From an uncultured Clostridia bacterium (GTDB lineage Bacteria; Bacillota; Clostridia; Oscillospirales; Acutalibacteraceae): DNA of 5,639 nucleotides. Positions within the stretch are counted from its first letter, which is position 1. Each line of letters begins with the position of its first letter. Location: NCBI GenBank assembly GCA_945875045.1, contig CAMCIX010000120.1, positions 1 through 5,639 on the forward strand, written 5' to 3'. The notes beneath the pieces are model-generated. The model made no database searches. It saw only the letters and a program-made list of their open reading frames with translations, and was not told where the DNA came from. The position numbers were made by a program, and so were the translations under genes. This document shows, in pieces, positions 1 to 5,434 of the stretch.

Positions 1-32
1 CGTCGGCAGCGTCAGATGTGTATAAGAGACAG
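1..32 (+). other. Nextera read-1 transposase adapter (non-genomic)
   Basis: The first 32 bases match the Illumina Nextera read-1 adapter lacking only its first T. They include the complete 19-bp Tn5 mosaic end at 14-32 (ending TATAAGAGACAG). This is library adapter left untrimmed at a contig end. Genomic sequence starts at 33, and nothing upstream of that should be interpreted biologically. Confidence 0.97.
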
Positions 33-52
33 GTATTAAGGAAGTGTTAACA

Positions 53-148
53 ATGTGTAAAGTTTTAGCAAAAGCTTCATACCGTTGTCCGTCGGATGCG
101 TCATACGCAGCCTTTTGTTATTGCGCTTCCAAAATATGCCTTATGTAG
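53..148 (+). CDS. possible 31-aa Cys-rich small ORF, or C-terminal tail of a cut-off upstream gene
   Basis: I do not recognise this product. An ATG at 53 is preceded by AAGGAAG (38-44) at 8-nt spacing, a good ribosome-binding site. The frame runs 31 codons to TAG at 146-148, whose last two bases lie in the first arm of the following terminator. The peptide has five cysteines (residues 2, 12, 22, 24, 29), three of them in the run FCYCASKIC near the end, and no clear membrane segment or signal peptide. The same frame is open leftwards to the adapter junction (from 35), so it could equally be the tail of a longer upstream gene. A leader peptide for the liv operon is conceivable, but the codons are enriched for Cys rather than Leu, Ile or Val. 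It may also be non-coding. Confidence 0.25.
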   Translation: MCKVLAKASYRCPSDASYAAFCYCASKICLM

Positions 149-177
149 GACACTGTCTCGGCTTCAGTGTCCTTTTT
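147..177 (+). terminator. Rho-independent terminator (upstream transcript end or leader attenuator)
   Basis: AGGACACTG (147-155) pairs perfectly over 9 bp with CAGTGTCCT (165-173) around a 9-nt loop, followed by T173-T177. This is a canonical intrinsic terminator. It lies immediately after the stop of the small frame ending at 148 and about 40 nt before the best promoter candidate for livK. It therefore most simply ends the previous transcript. If a promoter lies further upstream, it could instead act as an attenuator in the liv leader. TGTCC at 86-90 can pair with GGACA at 148-152, giving a weak 5-bp alternative fold. Confidence 0.85.
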
Positions 178-196
178 CAAAATTTGCGTTTATTTT

Positions 197-224
197 CGGC
201 GTGTTACAGCGCCGTGAATATAAT
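197..224 (+). promoter_or_regulatory. candidate liv operon promoter with overlapping palindrome
   Basis: TATAAT at 219-224 is a perfect -10 hexamer, 26 nt before the livK start. No good TTGACA-like -35 box lies at 16-18 bp spacing. That position is occupied by an imperfect palindrome, CGGCG (197-201) and CGCCG (210-214) around TGTTACAG, in which TGT and ACA also face each other. An operator or activator site is inferred. A weak -35 plus a dyad suits a regulated, activator-dependent promoter, but no regulator gene is visible in the window. Confidence 0.45.
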
Positions 225-250
225 TTTCTTTTAGAAAGAAGTTGTTTGAA

Positions 251-1444
251 ATGAAGAAATTTGTAAGAATTATGAGCGTCTTAACGGCGGCTTGTCTCAT
301 TCTTACCGCTCTCGCAGGCTGCGGCGGCTCTAACGGCGGCTCTTCGGCAAAAATCAAAATCGGCGGAATAGGACCGATTACAGGCGGCGCCGCTATTTAC
401 GGCAACGCGGTTAAGAACGCGGCTGAAATCGCGGTTGAGGAAATCAACGCTAAGGGCGACATTCAGTTCGAGTTTATGTTTGAGGACGACGAGCACGACG
501 CGGAAAAATCCGTAAACGCTTACAACAAGCTTAAAGACAAGGGTATGCAGATACTTATGGGTACTGTTACCACCACCCCCTGCATCGCGGTTTCCAGCGA
601 AGCTAACGCGGACAGCATTTTTGAGCTTACTCCCTCCGCTTCCTCTACCGACGTAATCGGCGGTCAGCCCGATAAGGACGGCAACGTTACCATTCAGCGT
701 AAGTCCAACGTTTTCCAGATGTGCTTTACCGACCCGAACCAGGGTACTGCTTCAGCAGACTATATTAAGGAAAAGGCTCTTGGAACAAAAATCGCTGTAA
801 TTTACAATAACGGCGACGCTTATTCAACCGGTATTTATCAGAAATTTGAAGCCCGTGCCAAAGAACTCGGACTTAATGTTGTAAGCGTTACCACCTTCCC
901 GAGCGACGATAACACCGACTTCACAGTACAGCTCAACGACGCTAAGAACAAGGGCGCGGACCTTCTCTTCCTTCCGATTTACTATACTCCCGCTTCCCTT
1001 ATCTTAAAGCAGGCAAAGGATATGCAGTACGCTCCGAAGATTTTCGGCGTTGACGGTATGGACGGCATACTCACCGTTGAAAACTTTGATACCTCTCTTG
1101 CAGAGGGCGTAATGCTCCTTACTCCCTTTACCGCAGACGCTACAGATGAGAAAACCCAGAGCTTCGTAAAGAAGTATAAGGAAAAATACGGCGATACCCC
1201 CAACCAGTTCGCCGCAGACGCTTACGACTGCATCTATGCCATCTATGAGGCTTGCAAGGCGGCTAACGTTACAGCGGATATGTCTAAAGAGGACATCTGC
1301 GAAAAGCTTACCGCGCAGTTCACAAGCTCTGACTTTAAGTTTAACGGTCTTACAGGCGACGGTATGACCTGGTCCGATTCAGGCGAGGTTTCCAAGTCTC
1401 CTAAGGGTATGGTAATCAAAAACGGCGCATACGCAGGTATGTAA
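251..1444 (+). CDS. livK: Branched-chain amino acid-type ABC transporter, substrate-binding lipoprotein
   Basis: This 397-aa extracytoplasmic receptor of a LIV-type ABC importer should be anchored to the outer face of the membrane. Residues 1-24 are a lipoprotein signal: KK at the N-terminus, a hydrophobic stretch (about 7-22), then lipobox LAGC with the acylated Cys24. A short Gly/Ser linker follows, then a Peripla_BP_6 (type I periplasmic binding fold) domain over about 35-385, beginning KIKIGGIGPITGG. By analogy with E. coli LIV-binding protein, ligand contacts probably fall in GTVTTTP (104-110), TPSASST (127-133), Tyr191 and GVDGMDG (266-272); this alignment was made by eye. ATG 251 is chosen because AGAAG (237-241) lies 9 nt upstream. 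The in-frame TTG at 242 would abut that site and add three residues before the KK signal. The gene is first in the operon and followed by its own terminator, consistent with excess production over the permease. Specificity is uncertain: Leu/Ile/Val is the default, but relatives bind other amino acids, amides or urea. Confidence 0.93.
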   Translation: MKKFVRIMSVLTAACLILTALAGCGGSNGGSSAKIKIGGIGPITGGAAIYGNAVKNAAEIAVEEINAKGDIQFEFMFEDDEHDAEKSVNAYNKLKDKGMQILMGTVTTTPCIAVSSEANADSIFELTPSASSTDVIGGQPDKDGNVTIQRKSNVFQMCFTDPNQGTASADYIKEKALGTKIAVIYNNGDAYSTGIYQKFEARAKELGLNVVSVTTFPSDDNTDFTVQLNDAKNKGADLLFLPIYYTPASLILKQAKDMQYAPKIFGVDGMDGILTVENFDTSLAEGVMLLTPFTADATDEKTQSFVKKYKEKYGDTPNQFAADAYDCIYAIYEACKAANVTADMSKEDICEKLTAQFTSSDFKFNGLTGDGMTWSDSGEVSKSPKGMVIKNGAYAGM

Positions 1445-1461
1445 TTTTTCTAAGCAAACAG

Positions 1462-1492
1462 AAAAAGGGGGTTGGGCTCCAACCTCCTTTTT
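1462..1492 (+). terminator. Intergenic terminator/attenuator between livK and livH
   Basis: AAAAAGGGGGTTGG (1462-1475) pairs with CCAACCTCCTTTTT (1479-1492) over 14 bp with one G-T wobble and a 3-nt loop. The T run 1488-1492 is the 3' side of the stem. It begins 17 nt after the livK stop. No clear promoter is visible before livH, so partial readthrough here should set a high ratio of binding protein to membrane complex, as is common in binding-protein-dependent operons. The readthrough role is inferred. Confidence 0.85.
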
Positions 1493-1507
1493 CGGTTTTA
1501 CTTGGGC

Positions 1508-1546
1508 TGACGAGAGTCGAACCGGTTACGGGTTCGATTCTCGTCA
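1508..1546. repeat. 16-bp inverted repeat made of two tRNA T-arm-like half-sites
   Basis: TGACGAGAGTCGAACC (1508-1523) and GGTTCGATTCTCGTCA (1531-1546) are reverse complements except for one position, which is a G-T wobble in RNA (1516 against 1538). The loop is 7 nt, GGTTACG. Independently, 1528-1544 reads as a complete tRNA T-arm: 5-bp stem ACGGG/CTCGT around loop TTCGATT. There is no acceptor, D or anticodon arm, so it is not a tRNA gene. It has no T run, so it is not a standard terminator. Possible roles are an RNA processing or stability hairpin in the livK-livH transcript, or a relic of a tRNA-targeting element. Confidence 0.8.
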
Positions 1547-1556
1547 CACTAAATAC

Positions 1557-1571
1557 ACCGACAATGTCGGT
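1557..1571 (+). other. small hairpin upstream of livH ribosome-binding site
   Basis: ACCGAC (1557-1562) pairs with GTCGGT (1566-1571) around AAT, a perfect 6-bp stem. It ends 9 nt before the livH ribosome-binding site AGGTG (1581-1585; 5 nt before the ATG). It does not cover that site, so a translational role is speculative. It may simply be part of the structured region separating livK from livH. Confidence 0.4.
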
Positions 1572-1590
1572 TTGAATTTGAGGTGTAAGC

Positions 1591-2472
1591 ATGACTTTCA
1601 TTTCTAACTTAATAAACGGAATAAGCCTTGGGAGCATCTACGCCATAATCGCACTCGGATACACAATGGTATACGGCATTTCCAAAATGCTTAACTTCGC
1701 GCACGGCGACGTTATAATGGTCGGCGCGTATGTTTCGTATATCTGCACGACATCGGCAGGTATTCCGCCGATACTGTCGGTTGTGATTGCTATGGCTGTG
1801 TGTACGGTTTTGGGCATACTTATTGAAGGACTTGCTTACCGACCGCTCAGAAAGGCCTCCTCCCTCGCGGTGCTTATTACGGCTATAGGCGTAAGCTACT
1901 TTTTACAGAACTCCGCCCTGCTTATCTGGGGCAGTAACCCAAAAACCTTCAGCTCCATAGTTCCGTTTGATTCGATTGCATTATTTGACGGAAAGCTTAT
2001 TATAACCGCCGAATCTATCGTAACCGTCGCGATCTGCATAATTATTATGATAGGTCTTAATCTCTTTACCAAAAACGGTAAAATGGGTAAAGCAATGCGG
2101 GCGGTTTCCGAGGATAAGGACGCGGCACAGCTGATGGGTATTAATACGAATTTCACTATTTCCATGACCTTTGCCATAGGCAGTGCCTTGGCGGCGGTAG
2201 CGGGCGTGCTTTTATGCTCGGCATACCCCGTTTTAATTCCTACCACAGGCTCAATGCCGGGTATCAAGGCGTTTACCGCCGCGGTTTTCGGAGGAATAGG
2301 CTCAATCCCCGGCGCAATGCTCGGCGGAATACTTTTGGGCATTATCGAAATTTTCGGAAAATCCTATATTTCAACCGCTTTGTCGGACGCTATAGTTTTC
2401 GCCGTGCTTATAATCGTTCTGCTTTTAAAGCCGACGGGACTTTTAGGCAAAAAGATTAACGAAAAGGTGTGA
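1591..2472 (+). CDS. livH: Branched-chain amino acid ABC transporter permease LivH
   Basis: This 293-aa integral membrane protein of the BPD_transp_2 family is one half of the transport channel and pairs with LivM. Visible family features are the N-terminal block GYTMVYGISKMLNFAHGD (23-40), typical of LivH; several hydrophobic helices (about 8-30, 40-52, 60-80, 92-112, 140-158, 188-212, 232-255, 262-280); the ATPase-docking cytoplasmic loop GKAMRAVSEDKDAAQLMGIN (166-185); and the late block KAFTAAVFGGIGSIPGAMLG (226-245). Length is normal for LivH (about 290-310). The start is supported by AGGTG (1581-1585) 5 nt upstream and by the conserved family N-terminus. It is separated from livK by 146 nt holding a terminator and hairpins. 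livM follows after 10 nt. Confidence 0.95.
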   Translation: MTFISNLINGISLGSIYAIIALGYTMVYGISKMLNFAHGDVIMVGAYVSYICTTSAGIPPILSVVIAMAVCTVLGILIEGLAYRPLRKASSLAVLITAIGVSYFLQNSALLIWGSNPKTFSSIVPFDSIALFDGKLIITAESIVTVAICIIIMIGLNLFTKNGKMGKAMRAVSEDKDAAQLMGINTNFTISMTFAIGSALAAVAGVLLCSAYPVLIPTTGSMPGIKAFTAAVFGGIGSIPGAMLGGILLGIIEIFGKSYISTALSDAIVFAVLIIVLLLKPTGLLGKKINEKV

Positions 2473-2482
2473 GGTGTGAATT

Positions 2483-3586
2483 ATGAGTATTGCTTCCAAA
2501 TATAAGGCTTTAAGCAAATTTGCCCGCACCAACATAAAGACCTACGGTCTTGTAATTATCGCCTTTGCGATTATGTTTCCGCTTCAGTCCGCGGGAATGC
2601 TTAATAACTCGATAAGCGGTCAATTAGTTCCCATCTGCACCTACATAGTGCTGGCTGTCTCCCTTAACCTTACGGTCGGCGTTTTGGGCGAGCTGTCCTT
2701 AGGTCACGCGGGCTTTATGAGCGTTGGCGCCTTTTCGGGCGTGGTTGCCGCCGCGGCTTTTCAGGACTCTGTCGGCTCCGACCCTTTAAGGCTTTTGCTC
2801 GCGATTATAATCGGCGGCATATTCGCGGGAATAGCGGGACTTTTAATAGGTATACCCGTTCTCCGTCTTCGCGGCGACTATCTTGCGATTGTAACCCTCG
2901 CCTTCGGCGAAATAATCAAGAATATAATCAACTGCCTGTATGTGGGTCTCGACTCAAAGGGGCTTCATTTCAGTCTGAAGGACACAGCCTCGCTCGGTAT
3001 GACCAACGGCAGAATTGTTTTAAACGGTCCGCAGGGCGCGGTGGGTATTTCCAAGATAGCCACCTTTACGGCAGGGTTTATACTTATACTCTTTACCCTC
3101 TTTATAGTACTTAACATGATTTACAGCAGAACAGGCAGAGCAATCACCGCCATACGCGACAACCGTATCGCCGCGGAATCGGTGGGAATAAGCATTACAA
3201 AGTACAAGCTAACCGCATTTATCACCTCCGCCGTGCTTGCGGGTATGGCGGGCGCGCTTTACGCTATGAATTTCTCCACCGTTGCGCCTAAGAAATTCGA
3301 TTTTAACACCTCTATTCTTATTCTCGTATTCGTAGTGTTAGGCGGTATGGGCAACATCTTAGGCTCTATAATCGCAACGACGGTTCTCTATATGCTCCCC
3401 GAGCTGTTAAGAGAATTTGCCGATTACAGAATGTTAATTTACGCTATCGTGCTTATTCTGGTAATGCTTGCAACCAACAGCACCAAGGCTAAGCAGATAA
3501 CCGAGAACCTTAAGCTTAAAATCAAAGGTATATTTATTCACAAAAACAACAATAACGACGGCGGGGAGGTAACGGATAATGGATAA
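2483..3586 (+). CDS. livM: Branched-chain amino acid ABC transporter permease LivM
   Basis: This 367-aa permease is the partner of LivH. The blocks expected of LivM are all present: GELSLGHAGFMSVGAF (69-84), LRGDYLAIVTLAFGEIIKNI (129-148), the ATPase-docking loop GRAITAIRDNRIAAESVGI (218-236), and VVLGGMGNILGSI (284-296). Hydrophobic helices cover roughly 20-36, 48-66, 76-93, 104-127, 194-212, 244-262, 277-305 and 316-331. The C-terminus (about 335-367) is a polar tail with an Asn run, NNNN (355-358), before GG, and looks like poorly conserved cytoplasmic sequence. Its ribosome-binding site AGGTG (2472-2476) sits on the livH stop, 6 nt before the ATG, suggesting translational coupling. Its 3' end overlaps livG by 8 bp. 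Confidence 0.95.
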   Translation: MSIASKYKALSKFARTNIKTYGLVIIAFAIMFPLQSAGMLNNSISGQLVPICTYIVLAVSLNLTVGVLGELSLGHAGFMSVGAFSGVVAAAAFQDSVGSDPLRLLLAIIIGGIFAGIAGLLIGIPVLRLRGDYLAIVTLAFGEIIKNIINCLYVGLDSKGLHFSLKDTASLGMTNGRIVLNGPQGAVGISKIATFTAGFILILFTLFIVLNMIYSRTGRAITAIRDNRIAAESVGISITKYKLTAFITSAVLAGMAGALYAMNFSTVAPKKFDFNTSILILVFVVLGGMGNILGSIIATTVLYMLPELLREFADYRMLIYAIVLILVMLATNSTKAKQITENLKLKIKGIFIHKNNNNDGGEVTDNG

Positions 3587-4421
3587 AATGGTACCCTATC
3601 CCTCGGGCGCAATAGTACCCGAGCGGGACGTCGAAAAGACCCCCATCCTCGAAACCCATCATTTAGGTATCGATTTTGGTGGACTTACCGCCGTTGACGA
3701 GTTTTCAATCACGGTCGGCAGAACCGAAATTTCGGGACTTATAGGTCCTAACGGCGCGGGAAAAACCACCGTTTTTAACCTGCTCACCAACGTTTATCAG
3801 CCCACCAGAGGTACGATTATGCTTGACGGCAAGCAGACGGCGGGAAAAACCACCGCGCAGGTAAACCGTATGGGCATTGCCCGCACTTTTCAGAACATTC
3901 GCCTTTTCTCTAATATGAGCGTGCTTGACAATGTAAAGGTCGGGCTTCACAATTCCATTAAAGAAGGCTTTTTCGCTTCTATAACCCACAGCTTAGGCTA
4001 CGGCAAAGCGGAGAAAAAGGCTAACGAGCGGGCGCTCCAATTGCTTGACTTCTTCTCTATGGCGGATATGGCTAACGCCGAGGCGGGTTCTCTGCCCTAC
4101 GGCGCGCAGAGAAGGCTTGAAATTGTGCGCGCGCTTGCGACAAACCCGGGCATTATACTGCTTGACGAGCCCGCGGCGGGTATGAACCCATCGGAGACCG
4201 CCGAGCTTATGGAGAATATCCGCCGCATACGCGACACCTTTAATATCGCGGTAATGCTTATCGAGCACGATATGAGCCTTGTTATGAACATCTGCGAGGG
4301 AATATGCGTGCTTGACCACGGCAAGATAATAGCAAAGGGTACGCCCGACGAAATAAAGTCCAACCCCGCAGTTATCGAGGCGTATCTCGGAAAGAAAAAG
4401 GAGGCGGACGGCAATGCTTAA
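3579..4421 (+). CDS. livG: Branched-chain amino acid ABC transporter ATP-binding protein LivG
   Basis: This 280-aa cytoplasmic ATPase subunit powers the LivHM channel as a heterodimer with LivF. The nucleotide-binding motifs are intact: Walker A GPNGAGKTT (56-64), Q-loop Gln105 in ARTFQNIRLF, a LivG-style degenerate signature LPYGAQRRLEI (172-182) in place of LSGGQ, Walker B IILLDEPAAG (192-201) with Asp196 and Glu197, and the H-loop His230 in IEHD. Residues 1-24 form an N-terminal extension before the ABC core (HHLGIDFGG onward), which makes it longer than a typical 255-aa LivG. The start at 3579 is favoured over the in-frame ATG at 3588 because GGGGAGGT (3563-3570) lies 8 nt upstream of 3579. 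The ATG overlaps the livM stop (ATGGATAA). Confidence 0.95.
   Translation: MDKMVPYPSGAIVPERDVEKTPILETHHLGIDFGGLTAVDEFSITVGRTEISGLIGPNGAGKTTVFNLLTNVYQPTRGTIMLDGKQTAGKTTAQVNRMGIARTFQNIRLFSNMSVLDNVKVGLHNSIKEGFFASITHSLGYGKAEKKANERALQLLDFFSMADMANAEAGSLPYGAQRRLEIVRALATNPGIILLDEPAAGMNPSETAELMENIRRIRDTFNIAVMLIEHDMSLVMNICEGICVLDHGKIIAKGTPDEIKSNPAVIEAYLGKKKEADGNA
4398..4404 (+). promoter_or_regulatory. livF ribosome-binding site inside livG
   Basis: AAGGAGG, a near-consensus Shine-Dalgarno, lies within the last codons of livG (encoding part of the KKKEA tail) 9 nt before the livF ATG at 4414. It fixes the livF start in the 8-bp overlap with livG and indicates coupled translation of the two ATPase subunits. 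Confidence 0.85.
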
Positions 4422-5112
4422 GGTTGACGATATAAACGTATATTACGGCAACATTCACGCCTTAAAGGGAATTTCCTTAGAGGTTCACCCCGACGAAATA
4501 GTAGCCCTGATAGGCGCTAACGGCGCGGGCAAGTCCACCACCCTTAAAACAATTTCGGGGCTTATGCGCACAAAGACGGGCAGTATAACCCTTATGGACG
4601 AGGATATTTCCCACACAGACGCCCACAAGCTTGTCGCAAAGGGCTTAGCCCACGTTCCCGAGGGCAGACGTATATTTTTGCAGATGACGGTACAGGAAAA
4701 CCTTGAAATGGGGGCTTATACACAGCCGGGATATGTTAAGGACGGCATTAATGACATTTTTGAGCGCTTCCCCCGCCTTAAGCACCGCAAGAATCAGATT
4801 GCGGGTACCCTGTCGGGCGGCGAACAGCAGATGCTCGCTATGGGACGCGCCCTTATGAGCAAGCCGAAGCTTTTAATGCTCGACGAACCCTCAATGGGCT
4901 TAGCGCCGATACTTGTTCAGCAGATTTTTGATATTATTAAGGAGCTGCACGACGCCGGCACAACCATTCTTTTGGTGGAGCAGAACGCCGAAATGGCTCT
5001 GCAAATCGCCGACCGCGCCTATGTTCTTGAATCGGGAAGAATCACGATTTCCGGCACAGGCAAGGAATTAGCCCAAAGCGATTCGATTAAAAAAGCCTAT
5101 TTGGGCGGCTGA
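4414..5112 (+). CDS. livF: Branched-chain amino acid ABC transporter ATP-binding protein LivF
   Basis: This 232-aa second ATPase of the importer has a length normal for LivF (about 233-240). Motifs are Walker A GANGAGKST (34-42), the LivF hallmark HVPEGRRIF (80-88) where other ABC proteins carry the Q-loop, canonical signature LSGGEQQ (133-139), and Walker B LLMLDEP (153-159) with Asp157 and Glu158. The switch position holds Gln190 (LLVEQN) instead of His. From family knowledge, Gln at this site is normal for LivF and not a defect. The start codon overlaps the livG stop by 8 bp (ATGCTTAA), with AAGGAGG 9 nt upstream. It is the last gene of the operon, ending 30 nt before a strong terminator. 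Confidence 0.96.
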   Translation: MLKVDDINVYYGNIHALKGISLEVHPDEIVALIGANGAGKSTTLKTISGLMRTKTGSITLMDEDISHTDAHKLVAKGLAHVPEGRRIFLQMTVQENLEMGAYTQPGYVKDGINDIFERFPRLKHRKNQIAGTLSGGEQQMLAMGRALMSKPKLLMLDEPSMGLAPILVQQIFDIIKELHDAGTTILLVEQNAEMALQIADRAYVLESGRITISGTGKELAQSDSIKKAYLGG

Positions 5113-5142
5113 ATATCCGAATCTGTCGGCACAATATTACGT

Positions 5143-5178
5143 AAAAACACCGAGGTCAATTCCGACCTCGGTGTTTTT
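5143..5178. terminator. Bidirectional operon-end terminator
   Basis: AAAAACACCGAGGTC (5143-5157) pairs perfectly with GACCTCGGTGTTTTT (5164-5178) around a 6-nt loop. T5142 and A5179 can extend the stem to 16 bp. The arms carry an A run on the left and a T run on the right, so the hairpin should terminate transcription from both directions. It would stop the liv operon on the + strand and the convergent radical SAM gene on the minus strand. Confidence 0.93.
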
Positions 5179-5256
5179 ATGGGTTCTGTTTCAAATTTTT
5201 GGTTCAAAGAGATTTAGGGCTGTAAAAAACAAATCGGGGTATTGGAGTAATAACAA

Positions 5257-5317
5257 ATTTAATCATTAAATGTATGCCGGGGACCCCGACCGTCCGCGAC
5301 AGACCCAGATTTAATGA
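5257..5317. repeat. GC-rich core flanked by AT-rich inverted arms
   Basis: TCATTAAAT (5263-5271) and ATTTAATGA (5309-5317) are perfect 9-bp inverted repeats around a 37-nt, very GC-rich core (5272-5308) that itself contains CGGGG A CCCCG (5278-5288). The left arm is also part of its own palindrome, ATTTAAT C ATTAAAT (5257-5271). The sharp composition change and symmetry suggest a small inserted or mobile palindromic element. No coding capacity is present. Confidence 0.5.
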
Positions 5318-5347
5318 ATAATGAATGATGAATGATTAATAATGAAT
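5313..5347. repeat. five-unit heptamer tandem repeat
   Basis: There are five consecutive 7-bp units: AATGAAT (5313-5319), AATGAAT (5320-5326), GATGAAT (5327-5333), GATTAAT (5334-5340) and AATGAAT (5341-5347). The consensus is RATKAAT. Similar AT-rich runs are frequent beside small palindromic repeats in Clostridia, from general recollection. A heptamer array of this kind can change length by slippage. Confidence 0.8.
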
Positions 5348-5356
5348 AATTGGAAC

Positions 5357-5423
5357 GTAGGGCGGGGGCTTGTCTTCCTCCGTGTAATGTCTGAAACGCG
5401 GAACGGATAAATCCGTTCCCTAC
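5357..5423. repeat. REP/MITE-like palindromic element with GTAGGG/CCCTAC ends
   Basis: GTAGGG (5357-5362) and CCCTAC (5418-5423) form terminal inverted repeats of a 67-bp segment. Inside are two hairpins: CGGGGG (5363-5368) with CCTCCG (5377-5382), one wobble; and the perfect GGAACGGAT (5400-5408) with ATCCGTTCC (5411-5419), AA between arms. The latter shares bases with the right end. The structure resembles intergenic repetitive extragenic palindromes; it encodes nothing. Copy number in the genome cannot be judged from one window. Confidence 0.55.
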
Positions 5424-5434
5424 ATTTTTGTCTC

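Larger units (their letters stand above)
5179..5434. other. gene-free convergent intergenic region rich in repeats
   Basis: Between the liv terminator and the stop of the radical SAM gene I see no credible gene. Bases 5179-5256 show nothing recognisable. From 5257 onward the stretch is a succession of palindromes and tandem repeats, listed separately. An open minus-strand frame at 5311-5523 is only the heptamer array and palindromes read through, partly antisense-frame to the radical SAM gene. Confidence 0.8.

Noticed and set aside
242..250. TTG start for livK adding residues MFE
   Set aside because: It directly abuts the AGAAG site, with no spacing, while ATG at 251 has proper spacing and gives a standard MKK lipoprotein signal.
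1508..1550. tRNA gene suggested by the perfect T-arm
   Set aside because: No acceptor stem, D arm or anticodon arm can be folded around it. The upstream sequence is the mirror of the T-arm, making a simple hairpin.
1493..1590. Separate promoter for livH
   Set aside because: TAAATA at 1550-1555 has no -35 at suitable spacing, and no better hexamer pair was found.
1896..2342. 148-codon minus-strand open frame opposite livH
   Set aside because: It is an antisense shadow of a clearly coding livH, with no recognisable domain and no ribosome-binding evidence that outweighs the sense gene.
2214..2459. 81-codon + strand frame inside livH
   Set aside because: Its Arg/Asn/Tyr-rich translation is typical of a shifted reading of a membrane protein gene; livH is intact across it.
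3705..4414. Minus-strand open frames opposite livG
   Set aside because: They mirror conserved ABC ATPase codons and have no independent support.
4980..4990. Loss of the switch histidine in LivF (Gln190) as a defect
   Set aside because: Gln in VEQN is normal for LivF family members and all other ATPase motifs are intact.
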